Part shown: in pieces, positions 9,253 through 17,933 of the stretch
Layout: every line of letters begins with the position of its first letter
How positions within the stretch are numbered: position 1 is the stretch's first letter
Assembly (NCBI GenBank): GCA_030695565.1
Contig: JAUYRZ010000125.1
Location: 1-64,000 of the forward strand
Direction of reading: 5' to 3'
From: Archangium sp.
GTDB lineage: Bacteria > Myxococcota > Myxococcia > Myxococcales > Myxococcaceae
DNA length: 64,000 bases
Translations under genes and position numbers: made by a program
The notes under the pieces: generated by a model
The model's database searches: none
What the model was told of the DNA's origin: nothing
What the model saw: only the letters and a program-made list of their open reading frames with translations

Positions 9253-10674
9253 ATGCGTTTGTCGAGGACTGGTGTTTGGGTACGAGTGGCGACGGTGCTG
9301 GTGGCGCTGGGCGCGGGCCAGGCCTCGGGCTTCAACTATGCGGAGCACAAGCGCATTTACAAGAACGCCAAGCTCTCCTTGCTCCCTGCGGAACGGGCCG
9401 CGCTCGCAGATCTCGAGGCGCTCGAGTTCTCGGTGTTGATGGCGGACCTCGCGACCCCGAGGAACGGCTTCCAGATCGACGACGTCCCCGCGCTGGTGGG
9501 GGACTACACGACTGATGCTGCCAATATGCTCAATCGCCTGTTTCTCAGTCGCTCCACGGGGAAGGCGCGCCGCCAGTGCACTGGCGAACCAGGGGCTGAG
9601 CTGAGGTCCGCCGAGCGATGCGAGCAGCGGCCGGAGAGCGACGTGAGCACCGCGCCCCTCGGCCAGAACGATTGGGACAAATTCATCGCCCAACAGCGGA
9701 TCTGGGAGGGGTCGATCGGCCTGGCCATCGTGGAGGACTTCGGACTCGGCTCGGCCGCCGCGCTGAACCTCTTCCCGCTCGCCCTCAAGAACCTGTCCCA
9801 CTTCTCGGTGAAGGGCTGCGACGCAACGATCGACACGCCGGCCGACCGTCTCGAGCGCTTCTTCCGCGTCTCGACGCCGACCTACAACTACGGCGCCGGC
9901 AGCGCGAAGGTGTCCAACAGGGTTCACGTCAGCGTGCCCTTCGAGTCTGCCCCTGCCTACTACTTGCTCAATCACCTCGGGGCGATGGCCTTCTCGGCGC
10001 TGTCGAAGGAGAAGAGCGTCGACGAGGTAACGGCAAAGCGGGCGCGTGCGCTCGCTGCCTTGCTGGAACAGACCGCCTTACATCATCTGTCGGACCTGGT
10101 TGCGCCGGGTCACCAACAGTGCACGAAGACAAACGCCAAGAGCAACCTGGTGGACAGCGGCGGCAGGAAGCTCAGTCACAGCGCGCGCAATCATGGGCAA
10201 CTGACGGCGCTGCCCTGTGCGCTGTGTGCGGACCCCTTGCTTCCGCTGCGCGTTCAACAGGCCTGTGCGAGCCGGGGAGCGATCGAGCTGCGAGGAGACG
10301 AAGAGGCCTACTATCTCAAAGCCGAAGGCCAGGCGGATTCCCTGAGCGGTGACGTCGCGTCGGCGCTGTCACGAATCTCACTCCAGGAGATGCTGGCCGC
10401 GACTTGGCCGGCAGGCGTCGACGTCGATTCGTTCATCGACACGCTGAAGCGCCTCGACGCCAACAGCGACCGGATGTGTCACTTGGGCGACCTGCTCACG
10501 CAGTCCGACGAGAACAAGGTGGCGCTCGCCCTGTGGTCGGAAGGCTGGGGCATCGGGTACTCCTCGGCGACCTCGAACTTCGATGAGCAACTTCACTTCC
10601 GGATCATGAAGGCGTTCATCGCCACTGGTGCAGGCAAGGCGTACGGCTGGCTCCCGGTCTACCGTTGCCCCTGA
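9253..10674 (+). CDS. Secreted protein with phospholipase C/P1 nuclease-like zinc motif
   Basis: The 473-residue product begins with a signal peptide (VWVRVATVLVALGAGQASG, cleavage near residue 26) and is preceded by GGAGGGG at good spacing. Residues 277-287 (HHLSDLVAPGH) match the H-x3-D-x5-H zinc signature of bacterial phospholipase C and P1/S1 nucleases (His277, Asp281, His287), and His309 with Asn313 lies where the next H-x3-E pair would be expected. The rest of the sequence is not close enough for me to name a substrate, and Asn in place of Glu is unusual. Several Cys pairs (residues 111 and 121; CALCADP near 320) suggest disulfides in an exported protein. It is probably cotranscribed with the ceramidase-like gene 26 bases upstream. 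A catalytically inactive relative is possible. Confidence 0.6.
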   Translation: MRLSRTGVWVRVATVLVALGAGQASGFNYAEHKRIYKNAKLSLLPAERAALADLEALEFSVLMADLATPRNGFQIDDVPALVGDYTTDAANMLNRLFLSRSTGKARRQCTGEPGAELRSAERCEQRPESDVSTAPLGQNDWDKFIAQQRIWEGSIGLAIVEDFGLGSAAALNLFPLALKNLSHFSVKGCDATIDTPADRLERFFRVSTPTYNYGAGSAKVSNRVHVSVPFESAPAYYLLNHLGAMAFSALSKEKSVDEVTAKRARALAALLEQTALHHLSDLVAPGHQQCTKTNAKSNLVDSGGRKLSHSARNHGQLTALPCALCADPLLPLRVQQACASRGAIELRGDEEAYYLKAEGQADSLSGDVASALSRISLQEMLAATWPAGVDVDSFIDTLKRLDANSDRMCHLGDLLTQSDENKVALALWSEGWGIGYSSATSNFDEQLHFRIMKAFIATGAGKAYGWLPVYRCP

Positions 10675-10743
10675 GTTCAGTGCGACGGGCGGCCTGCGCG
10701 AAGTTCTCCCGAGCGAGCGAGACTCCCGAGGTCGGTGCGATGG

Positions 10744-10763
10744 GCGGTGGGACGGCCCACCGC
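10744..10763. terminator. Hairpin between convergent genes
   Basis: GCGGTGGG and CCCACCGC form a perfect eight-base stem around a four-base loop (ACGG). It lies 70 bases after the phospholipase-like gene and 84 bases beyond the stop of the convergent lipoprotein gene, the expected place for a shared terminator. No strong T-run follows on either strand, so Rho-independent action is doubtful. Confidence 0.4.
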
Positions 10764-10846
10764 AACCCGCTCTTCTGAGTCGCTTCGCCTCGGCGCTTCT
10801 TCCGCTTCGCTTCAGCAGCGCACGCCCAGCGTTCCGGGAGCACGGC

Positions 10847-12796
10847 TCATCGAGGTTGAGCCGAGTACCAGGGCACGCCCGACTGCAGCCCATCAGGCGC
10901 ACATTGAAGCCCACCACCGCGCACGCCGTACCGGGTCACCCCTGAAGCCGCGGTGACCTGAACCCCCGCATCACTCCCGCGCATCGGCCACACCACATCG
11001 GCCGCGTGAATCATCTGGCAGGGAGCGCCCAACATCAGCGGCACCGACACCGCCGCCGTCGCACTGCCGCGCAAGAACACCCGCACTACCGGAGCCACCG
11101 GCGCAAGACACCGGCCCGCGCCCAGCGCTGCCGCCCCCAGTGGCGCGTTCAGCGCGACGCACACCGTGCCGTTCGCGCAGCCACACGACTCACCATCCAG
11201 ACACCCGGCGCCGCCATCGACCACGCAGCTCACCACCCCGGCATCCGTGCGCGCGTCGCGAAACCCATGCACGAACACGCCGTAGGTACACGGCCCACTC
11301 GCGCACGCCTCGTCGCCTTCCGGGCCATTCAACGAGATGTTCTCCAGCAACGAGCCGCCGCCGGTGTCATCGAAGTTGAGCCGCGGATCGTCGAACACGC
11401 CCGCGAAGCCCCAGTCGAACGCGCCTCCATCAGGCCGGCTGGTCGCGGAGTACCCGTTCAAGTCACCCGAGGTGAGCCCCCCATCGGGCTGCGTGAACGG
11501 CGAGAACGGGCTCGCCCCCGGTCGCACCAGGTGGAGGTCGACGTCCACGCCGTTGCTGCCAGTCCAATCGAGCTGCACCACCAGATCGTTCTTCACCGCG
11601 ACCTCGAAGGTCACCGTGGTCACGCCCGCGTTGTTCTGGCTGTCGGTCACCGAGAGCTCAGCGGTGTAGAGGCCGGTCGCCGCGGGCCGCAACGTCGCGC
11701 GCGGCGTGGTGGCGTTGTTGAGCACCGGCGCCGTCGAGCCGCTCGGGGTGGAGATCAACCGCCACGACCAGGTCAGCCCCAGCCGCCCATCTTCGGGATC
11801 CGTGGTGCAGAACGTCTCGCTGGGTTCGGAGAGCGCCGAGAGCACCACCTCTGCGCGCGGTGGCACGTCGCGGGTCGCGCTCAAGTTGACGCCGCCATCC
11901 ACGTTCATCACCTCGGCCCACGCGGAGGCTGTGTCGTAGTCACGCGGCTGCGCACCGACCGGGCTCACCCGCGCCACGTTCGCGCAGACCCGCGGCGGGA
12001 AGTTCGGGCGCAGGTTGCCGGAGAGCGGAATCACGGTGAGCGACGCCGCCGGATCATCCGTGGCCAGCTTCACCTCGCCCACGTACGCCTGCTGCGCGTC
12101 GCTGGTGGGGCGGAACTGCACCGGCACCGAGGCCTCCTGCATCGGCGCGAGCACCAGGCCGCCATCGGGCAACGCGGCGTTGCCCACGAAGCTGAACGCG
12201 CTGCGATCGGTGCCTCCCAGAGAGAGGCCGGTCACCACCGCCGGCACTTCACCCGTCGAGCGCAACCGCAGCACCGGCAGGGTCGAAGGGTCGATGGCGC
12301 GCAACCGCACGAACGGCTCGGGTGCGAAGGTGATGCGCGGGGGCGTGCTGCTCACGGTTGCTTCACATGACGCGCTCGTCTCGCAGCCCACCACCAGCTC
12401 GAGCCGGGGGAAGGCGCCGCGCCCAGTCAGCTCGATGCGCACTTCGGGCTTGAGCTCGTCGTCGCTGCGGATGATCAACGTGGTGCTCACGTCGCCCGCG
12501 GCCACCGGGCTGAAGTGCAGCTGCAGGTTCTCTTTGCCCAGGCCTCGCAAGGAGGTGGGCGGGGTCTCGAGGGTGAAGGCGCCGTCGCCTTCGAGGGTAA
12601 TGCTGGTGAGCTGAATGTCGGCGCCGTTCACCGCGCTCACTTCGATGGTCTTGTTTGCGGTGGTGCCGACTCGCACCGGGCCGAAATCGAGCGTGAGCAC
12701 GTCGGTCGCGAGCGTCGGGGCGATCGGCTGGACCTTGTTCTCTTTGCAGCTGGTCACCGCGAGGGCGAGGACCGCGAAGGAGAGAAGACGTTTCAT
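10847..12796 (-). CDS. Lipoprotein with ASH/Ig-like beta-sandwich domains
   Basis: The product is 649 residues starting at the ATG at 12796, which opens on a lipobox signal (MKRLLSFAVLALAVTSC, lipidated Cys17). Upstream in-frame residues are only a translation of the dispersed repeat and were excluded. Residues 30-125 (TLDFGPVRVGTTANKTIEV) fit the choice-of-anchor/ASH beta-sandwich fold found in bacterial surface proteins, and a second similar unit follows (about 150-260). A PKD-like module appears near 370-440 and a segment with VQLDWTGSNGVDVDLHL near 450. Near the end is a Cys-rich patch (DGGAGCLDGESCGCANG). This looks like a surface adhesin or scaffold rather than an enzyme. A fragment of a paralog's 3' end lies at 7195-7290. 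No obvious regulator is seen. Confidence 0.8.
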   Translation of the reverse strand: MKRLLSFAVLALAVTSCKENKVQPIAPTLATDVLTLDFGPVRVGTTANKTIEVSAVNGADIQLTSITLEGDGAFTLETPPTSLRGLGKENLQLHFSPVAAGDVSTTLIIRSDDELKPEVRIELTGRGAFPRLELVVGCETSASCEATVSSTPPRITFAPEPFVRLRAIDPSTLPVLRLRSTGEVPAVVTGLSLGGTDRSAFSFVGNAALPDGGLVLAPMQEASVPVQFRPTSDAQQAYVGEVKLATDDPAASLTVIPLSGNLRPNFPPRVCANVARVSPVGAQPRDYDTASAWAEVMNVDGGVNLSATRDVPPRAEVVLSALSEPSETFCTTDPEDGRLGLTWSWRLISTPSGSTAPVLNNATTPRATLRPAATGLYTAELSVTDSQNNAGVTTVTFEVAVKNDLVVQLDWTGSNGVDVDLHLVRPGASPFSPFTQPDGGLTSGDLNGYSATSRPDGGAFDWGFAGVFDDPRLNFDDTGGGSLLENISLNGPEGDEACASGPCTYGVFVHGFRDARTDAGVVSCVVDGGAGCLDGESCGCANGTVCVALNAPLGAAALGAGRCLAPVAPVVRVFLRGSATAAVSVPLMLGAPCQMIHAADVVWPMRGSDAGVQVTAASGVTRYGVRGGGLQCAPDGLQSGVPWYSAQPR

Positions 12797-12836
12797 GGGG
12801 GTGAGTGTCTCATGGGTGGGAAGGTGAGTGCGTTGG

Positions 12837-12878
12837 CCCCTCACCCCGACCCTCTCCCCGCTTCGCAAGGAGAGGGAG
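12837..12878. repeat. Dispersed hairpin repeat, copy 2 (terminator-like)
   Basis: It is nearly identical to the copy at 949-990 (GCAAGG in place of GCAGGG). It lies three bases beyond the stop codon of the MopE-like lipoprotein gene and 40 bases before the ATG of the next minus-strand gene, so it would separate the two transcripts. Confidence 0.7.
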
Positions 12879-12881
12879 TCA

Positions 12882-15800
12882 CTATTTCTGCTCGAGCAAG
12901 GTGGGCACCGGCGCGAACACGCAGCCGCGCATGGTGGTCAGCTCGCCCGTGTTCAGCTTGAGCGAGACCGGCTCGCAGGTGGTGCCGTTGGGGCAGCTCG
13001 CGTCGCTGCAGCACACGTCGACGCAGATGTTCCGCGTCTTCTCGCACAACCCGCTGCGGCACTCGGAGTTGGCCGTACACGCCGCGCCCGACACGCGCAC
13101 CGCCGCCGACGGCACGCAGGCCGGCAGCACCGAGACGATCGACGACGTGCCGCTGGTGTAGCCGGTGGCCGACTTCGGGCCCGCGATGGTGCACGACGAG
13201 CCGCCCGCGCAGTCGCTGTTCGCGCAACACGGCTCGATGCAGCGGCCGTTGAAGCAGGCGTCAGGTCCCGCCCGGCACTCCGCGCCCGTGCAGGTCTGCC
13301 CGGTGGTCTTCACCGCGGTGATCAACGAGTCGAGCCGGCAGGCCGACCAGAAGTAGTTGCCGATGGTGAAAGGCCCGCTGGTGAGCGGATCCTTGCGCAC
13401 CGTGCAGGTGGTGGGGCCGCTGCAGCCACTCTCATGCGTGCACTTGTCGGTGCAGTAGCGCGCCGCGCCGTCGAGCACGCAGTCACCGCTCCGGCACTCG
13501 GAGGGCGCGGTGCACGCCTGTCCGGTGGTCTTGGTGCCGATGGTGAGCACCGAACACAGGTGCAGGTTCGCCGAGTCGATCAGGTTGCGGAAGCAGCCTT
13601 CGTTCGCCTGGCAGCTGTCGTTCAAGCCGCCACCCGTCGTCTGGTTGCAGAACGAGCCGCAGGTCAGCTCGCCCGTCGAGACGTTCGAGGTGCAGATGAG
13701 ATCGGGCCGGCATTGATCCGTGCCCGCTGCCCACCGGGTCCAGCTGTTGCCCTGCTTGACGCCGCAGCGCTCCGACACGCCGCAGTTGTCCACCGTGTTC
13801 CGGTTGCAGTCGTTGTCCTTGCCGTCACACACCTCGGCGCGGTTCGGAGAGATCGTCGCGTCGTTGTCGTTGCAGTCACCGGCACACTGCGTGACCCCAT
13901 CTCCGTCGCGGTCGTTCGTGGTGCACGAGCAGGTCTCGTCGGGGTAGCCGTTGCAGTTGTCATCCACCCCGTTGGCCGTGTTGGGCGTGGCCATGTTTCC
14001 GCAGTCCGCCGTCTTGAGCGGGAAGATGAAGGCGTTGGCGTCGTTGCAATCACGCCGGAGCGGGTCGACCCCGCCGGTGGCCACCGTGCCGCAGGTGGTG
14101 AAGCCGTCGGAGTCGAGATCGAACCCCTCGTCGCGCAACATGTCGCAGTCGTCGTCCTTGCCGTTGCAGGTCTCCATCGCACCGGGGCGGATGGTGCCGT
14201 CGCCGTCGTTGCAGTCCACGCACTCGTTGGCACCGTCGAAGTCGCGATCGATCGCCGCGTTGCAGCCGCAGGCCATCGGATCGTCCACCGTGCCGTTGCA
14301 GTTCTCGTCGAGCCCGTTGTTGCAGACCTCGGCGGCAGGCATCACCGTCTGCTGGCAGCTCACGGCGCCGCTGACGCACTGAGAGGCGCCCGTCGCGCAG
14401 AGCCCCGGCCGGCCCGTGGCGCAGCTGGTGCCCTGCTGCGGAAAGGTCTCGTCGGTCTGCCCATCACAGTCGTCGTCGATCGCGTTGCACACCTCGGTGG
14501 AGGTGGGCCCTGGCGAGCAGGTCTGCGTCGCGCCGTTCGCGCACGCCGCGATCGAGTTGACGCACGCACCCACGCCGCAGGTCAGCGTGCCCAGGCCATC
14601 GTCGACCACGCCGTCACAGTCGTCGTCGAGGCCGTTGCAGCTCTCGGTGCCCGGCGTTCCAGCGGTGCAGCTCTGCGCTGCGCCGCCCTGGCAGTTCTGC
14701 ACCGTGCGCACGCACGCGCCCACGCCGCACATGGTCTGGCCCAGGCTCTCGTCGGCCTGGCCATCGCAGTCATCGTCGAGGCCGTTGCAGGTCTCGGTGG
14801 CGCCCACCACCTGGCCGGTGCACGCCGCCCACTGGCCGGCCACGCACGACTGTGAACCCGCGCGGCAGGTGCCCACGCCCTGGGTGCCCGGGGCGCCGGT
14901 GTAACAACCCTGGGTCTGGCCGGTGGTGCACGCGCAGGTCTCGTCGATCAACCCGTCGCAGTCGTCGTCGACCATGTTGCACGCTTCGGCCTGCGGCTGA
15001 CCCGGCACACAAGCGGTGGCCATGCCGTTGGTGCACGCGTCGACGGTGCGGCTGCACTGGCCCAGGCCGCAGCTGGTCTGGCCCAGCCCTTCGTCGGGGG
15101 TGCCGTCACAGTCGTCGTCCGCGCCGTTGCACAGCTCGGCCGTCGGCATGCCCGGCGTGCAGCTCTGCGGCATGCCGTTGAAGCAGGCCACCACCGAACG
15201 CGCGCACGCGCCCACGCCGCACACCAGGTTGGCCAGGCCATCGTCCGTCTGGCCGTTGCAGTCGTTGTCGCGGCCATCACACACCTCCGTCGAGGCCGTG
15301 CCGGGCGTACAGGTCAACGACACGCCGCCCACGCAGGTATCAATCGTGCGTGCGCACTCGCCCACGCCGCACGACTGGGTGGTGAAGCCGTCGTCGACCT
15401 GCCCATCACAATCGTCATCGAGGCCGTTGCAGAGCTCGCTCACCGCGTCGACCGCGCCCACGCAGGCGCCGAACCGCGGCACGCCGTCGATCACCACGCA
15501 GGTCTGCACGCCCAGGCGGCACTCACCCAGCTTCGAGCTGCCGCACGACTGCGTCTCCCCTTCGAGGCAATCGCCCACCACGCCGCTGTCGATCGGCTCG
15601 GTGCCCGCGTCGGTCTGATCAGGAACGCAGAGCCCCGCGCTGCGCAGGCACCGTTCGCCCATCGGGCATTGTTCATCCGTGGTGCAACCGGTCGCGCCAT
15701 CGAGCCCGCCGTTCACCGGCAGCTGACAACGCCCGTCGCTGCACACCTCGCCCAGCGCGCAGTCGGCTTCGACCGAACACTCGGGCACCAGCAACATGCC

Positions 15801-15905
15801 TCCGTCTTCCAGCTGCACCGGTGGCGGGCGGCAGCTGCAGCCAGCCCCTGCCACTCCTACCGACGAAAGGAGGAGCAGCAGGGTGAAGCGGAGGCGTGAC
15901 TGCAT
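12882..15905 (-). CDS. Cys-rich lipoprotein with MopE-like metal-binding repeats
   Basis: This 1007-residue protein has a lipobox signal (VGVAGAGC, lipidated Cys near residue 23). From about residue 155 it carries roughly eleven copies of a C-N-G-x-D-D-D-C-D-G-x-x-D-[DE] motif, about 55 residues apart in the first half, each followed by a CGVGAC segment. This motif belongs to the 'putative metal-binding' family named after MopE of Methylococcus, and the Asp-rich loops are Ca-binding-like. Later parts hold DRDGDGVTQC/DCNDNDATI loops typical of thrombospondin type 3 repeats and a C-terminal third with many Cys pairs but no repeats. Such proteins are common on myxobacterial surfaces and their role is unknown. 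The ATG at 15905 has CGGAG upstream. It follows the Cys-rich gene at 15924-17558 after 18 bases, so the two are probably cotranscribed. Confidence 0.8.
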   Translation of the reverse strand: MQSRLRFTLLLLLSSVGVAGAGCSCRPPPVQLEDGGMLLVPECSVEADCALGEVCSDGRCQLPVNGGLDGATGCTTDEQCPMGERCLRSAGLCVPDQTDAGTEPIDSGVVGDCLEGETQSCGSSKLGECRLGVQTCVVIDGVPRFGACVGAVDAVSELCNGLDDDCDGQVDDGFTTQSCGVGECARTIDTCVGGVSLTCTPGTASTEVCDGRDNDCNGQTDDGLANLVCGVGACARSVVACFNGMPQSCTPGMPTAELCNGADDDCDGTPDEGLGQTSCGLGQCSRTVDACTNGMATACVPGQPQAEACNMVDDDCDGLIDETCACTTGQTQGCYTGAPGTQGVGTCRAGSQSCVAGQWAACTGQVVGATETCNGLDDDCDGQADESLGQTMCGVGACVRTVQNCQGGAAQSCTAGTPGTESCNGLDDDCDGVVDDGLGTLTCGVGACVNSIAACANGATQTCSPGPTSTEVCNAIDDDCDGQTDETFPQQGTSCATGRPGLCATGASQCVSGAVSCQQTVMPAAEVCNNGLDENCNGTVDDPMACGCNAAIDRDFDGANECVDCNDGDGTIRPGAMETCNGKDDDCDMLRDEGFDLDSDGFTTCGTVATGGVDPLRRDCNDANAFIFPLKTADCGNMATPNTANGVDDNCNGYPDETCSCTTNDRDGDGVTQCAGDCNDNDATISPNRAEVCDGKDNDCNRNTVDNCGVSERCGVKQGNSWTRWAAGTDQCRPDLICTSNVSTGELTCGSFCNQTTGGGLNDSCQANEGCFRNLIDSANLHLCSVLTIGTKTTGQACTAPSECRSGDCVLDGAARYCTDKCTHESGCSGPTTCTVRKDPLTSGPFTIGNYFWSACRLDSLITAVKTTGQTCTGAECRAGPDACFNGRCIEPCCANSDCAGGSSCTIAGPKSATGYTSGTSSIVSVLPACVPSAAVRVSGAACTANSECRSGLCEKTRNICVDVCCSDASCPNGTTCEPVSLKLNTGELTTMRGCVFAPVPTLLEQK

Positions 15906-15923
15906 GGTGAAACTCCGGGTCAG

Positions 15924-17558
15924 TTAGTTGATCGGCACGGTGCAGGTGCAGGCGCCCGTCGCGCCGCAGGTGGTCAGCTGCGAGGTGAGGCAGGAGAGAC
16001 CCGAGCAGCACGAGGTGCCACCCGCCGAGCAGGTCTGACCCGAACCGACGCACGCCGCGCCCTGGCAGGTGCCGAACTCGGCGCCCGCGGGGATGTTGCA
16101 GGTCGAGCCGCTGCAGCAGTCGGACGACGCCGTGCAGATGGCGCCGATGCCCTGGCAGATGACCGGCGTGCCGCAGGTGCCGTTGGTGCAGATCTGCGAG
16201 CAGCAGTCGTTCGAGAAGGCGCAGCTCAGGCCGTTCGCGCGGCACAGCGGCCCGGCGTCGACCACGCCCGCGTCGATGACGCCGCCGTCCACCGGAACCT
16301 CTTCGAAGGGCCGGCACACCCCGCTCACGCAGAAGGCGCCGCCGCAGCAGTTCGCGTCGGTGGTGCAGGTGTTACCCAGCGGCGCGCAGCTGGGGGTCTG
16401 GCAGCGCAGCACACCACCGTCACCGGGCAGACAGAGCGCGTCGTTGCAGCACTGGTCGCGGAACTGGCAGATGTCGCCCAGCGGAATGCAGCAGCCCGCC
16501 TCACCCGTGTAGCCCGTGGGGCAGTTGCCCGACGCGCCGCCGTAGCAGCGCGGAATGCCCGACGAGTCGAGCTTGCAGACGTTCTTCATGCCGTTGCAGC
16601 AGTTCTGCGAGGCGTTGATCATCACCTCGCCACCGTCGGGCAGGGGCGCCGCGCCGCAGATGTTGCCCACGCCGTTACACGACTGGCCGTTGTCGCAGCG
16701 GCCGCCCGAGCAGGTCACCGAGCCGTTGGGGTTCACCCCGCCGCCGCAGCACGCGTCGTCACCCGAGCACGAGGTGCCGGTGAGCCGGCAGCCGCCCGCG
16801 GGCAGACACACCGTGGCACCTGAGCCGGGGTCGAAGCAGGTGCGCGAGCAGCAACCGCTGCCGCCGCTGCAGGGGTTGCCTTCCTGCGTGCAGCCGCCGC
16901 CGCCACCGCCGGTGATGGTGAGGCAGTAGCCCACGCCGCCGTCGTTCACGCTGCACGCGCGGCCGCAGCAGTCGGCGTTGGCGCTGCACCGGTCGCCGTT
17001 GGGCTGGCAGTAGTAGGCCTTCGCGCAGTGGCCCGAGTTGCACAACGTGGAGCAGCACTCGCCGTTGCCGGCACAGGCGTCACCCAGCACCTTGCACGCC
17101 CCGCCGCCCGGAATCGGCGCGCAGGTGTTGGCGTTGCACACGCCGGTGCAGCACTCGCCGGGGTTCTGACAGGCCTGGCCGGTGGCCACGCAGGCCGCGG
17201 TCGCGCACTGGCCCGAGACGCAGTTGGCGTTGCAGCAGTCGGTGTCGATGGTGCACGCAGCGCCGGGATCTCGGCAGAAGGTCGACGAGGTGCAGACCGA
17301 ACCGCTGCACGTGCCCGCGCAGCACGGCTCGGTGGTGCTGCAGGGATCGCCCGCGGCCACGCACATTCCGGCGTCAGGGAGCACGCCTCCGCCACCACCC
17401 GTTCCCGTGCCACCGCCCGTCGCCGTGCCCCCACCTGTCGCGGTGCCACCACCCGTGTCGCCACCACCCGTTCCCGAGTCTCCATTGCCGTTGGTGGGAC
17501 ACTGACAGCCGCCGATGATCAGCACGGCAAAGGACGCGAGCAGGACTTGTTTGAACAT
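15924..17558 (-). CDS. Lipoprotein with tandem knottin-like CC repeats
   Basis: The 544-residue product starts at the ATG at 17558, giving a lipobox (VLIIGGC, lipidated Cys18) and GAGGCT upstream. A Gly/Thr linker with GGGTAT repeats follows (about residues 27-55). The remainder consists of about a dozen Cys-rich units of 28-40 residues with the spacing C-x5/6-C-x5-C-C-x3/4-C-x4-C (for example GDACAGNGECCSTLCNSGHC), which resembles inhibitor-cystine-knot or Dickkopf-like disulfide frameworks. The protein must be oxidised outside the cytoplasm. I see no catalytic site. It may be a rigid surface spacer, a protease-resistant coat, or a toxin-like array. It heads a two-gene unit with the MopE-like lipoprotein 18 bases downstream. 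Confidence 0.8.
   Translation of the reverse strand: MFKQVLLASFAVLIIGGCQCPTNGNGDSGTGGGDTGGGTATGGGTATGGGTGTGGGGGVLPDAGMCVAAGDPCSTTEPCCAGTCSGSVCTSSTFCRDPGAACTIDTDCCNANCVSGQCATAACVATGQACQNPGECCTGVCNANTCAPIPGGGACKVLGDACAGNGECCSTLCNSGHCAKAYYCQPNGDRCSANADCCGRACSVNDGGVGYCLTITGGGGGGCTQEGNPCSGGSGCCSRTCFDPGSGATVCLPAGGCRLTGTSCSGDDACCGGGVNPNGSVTCSGGRCDNGQSCNGVGNICGAAPLPDGGEVMINASQNCCNGMKNVCKLDSSGIPRCYGGASGNCPTGYTGEAGCCIPLGDICQFRDQCCNDALCLPGDGGVLRCQTPSCAPLGNTCTTDANCCGGAFCVSGVCRPFEEVPVDGGVIDAGVVDAGPLCRANGLSCAFSNDCCSQICTNGTCGTPVICQGIGAICTASSDCCSGSTCNIPAGAEFGTCQGAACVGSGQTCSAGGTSCCSGLSCLTSQLTTCGATGACTCTVPIN
17391..17478. repeat. Coding minisatellite for the Gly/Thr linker
   Basis: Imperfect units of 18-21 bases built on CCACCCGTCGCCGTGCC encode the GGGTATGGGTGT linker of the knottin-like lipoprotein. 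Such tracts vary in copy number by slippage. Confidence 0.55.
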
Positions 17559-17933
17559 GGAGCCTCGTTCAGTTCGATACATCGGGGTGCTGGGCTGGGG
17601 TCGACAGAATGAAGCTCGCGGGGAATTGATCAAGTTGCCGTCGCGCCTTCATCAGGGTGCAGAGAGGGAAAATGACGCCACGGTGGGCGGGGGCTGGGCC
17701 ACCCCAATGGCAGTGGCCACGCCCACCGTGACATCGGAAAAAACAGGGTCATGCGCGCGCGCGGAGTGAGCAGTTTACGTGCCGGTTCCCGCTCACAGCA
17801 GGGCGACGCCGCTGGCGGATGTGGGCCTGTACCGGGCGGTACACTCGGGTGCCCCGCTGGGTTCAGTACTCCTCGCGAACCGTGAGTCGACTGGCCTTTG
17901 GGTGCGGCATGCGATGTGCTCTGTCGACTTCGC
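17559..17933. other. Divergent intergenic region, no gene seen
   Basis: These 375 bases separate the leftward Cys-rich lipoprotein operon from the rightward envelope/kinase operon. No convincing reading frame was found. The only notable structure is the bipartite inverted repeat at 17679-17730. Promoters for both directions must be here, but I could not assign -35/-10 boxes. Confidence 0.5.
17679..17730. repeat. Bipartite inverted repeat in a divergent promoter region
   Basis: CACGGTGGGCG (17679-17689) pairs perfectly with CGCCCACCGTG (17720-17730), and an inner GGCCAC (17697-17702) pairs with GTGGCC (17713-17718). It is 121 bases from the leftward start codon and 204 from the rightward one. 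It may be an operator or a cruciform. No T-run argues for a terminator. Confidence 0.5.

Noticed and set aside
7290-10846. Insertion sequence or integrative element carrying the hydrolases
   Set aside because: No transposase, integrase, terminal inverted repeats or tRNA end was seen; only the duplicated lipoprotein tail supports rearrangement.
11006-12370. 454-codon plus-strand frame opposite the ASH-domain lipoprotein
   Set aside because: No recognisable domain, and the minus strand has a lipobox protein with beta-sandwich repeats.
12828-14855. 675-codon plus-strand frame opposite the MopE-like gene
   Set aside because: Composition is dominated by Arg, Ala, Val and His with no domain, typical of the antisense strand of GC-rich repeats.
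13900-15480. Regular repeats suggesting a CRISPR array
   Set aside because: The repeats are long, imperfect, in frame and encode DDDCDG motifs; there are no short identical repeats with unique spacers and no cas genes.
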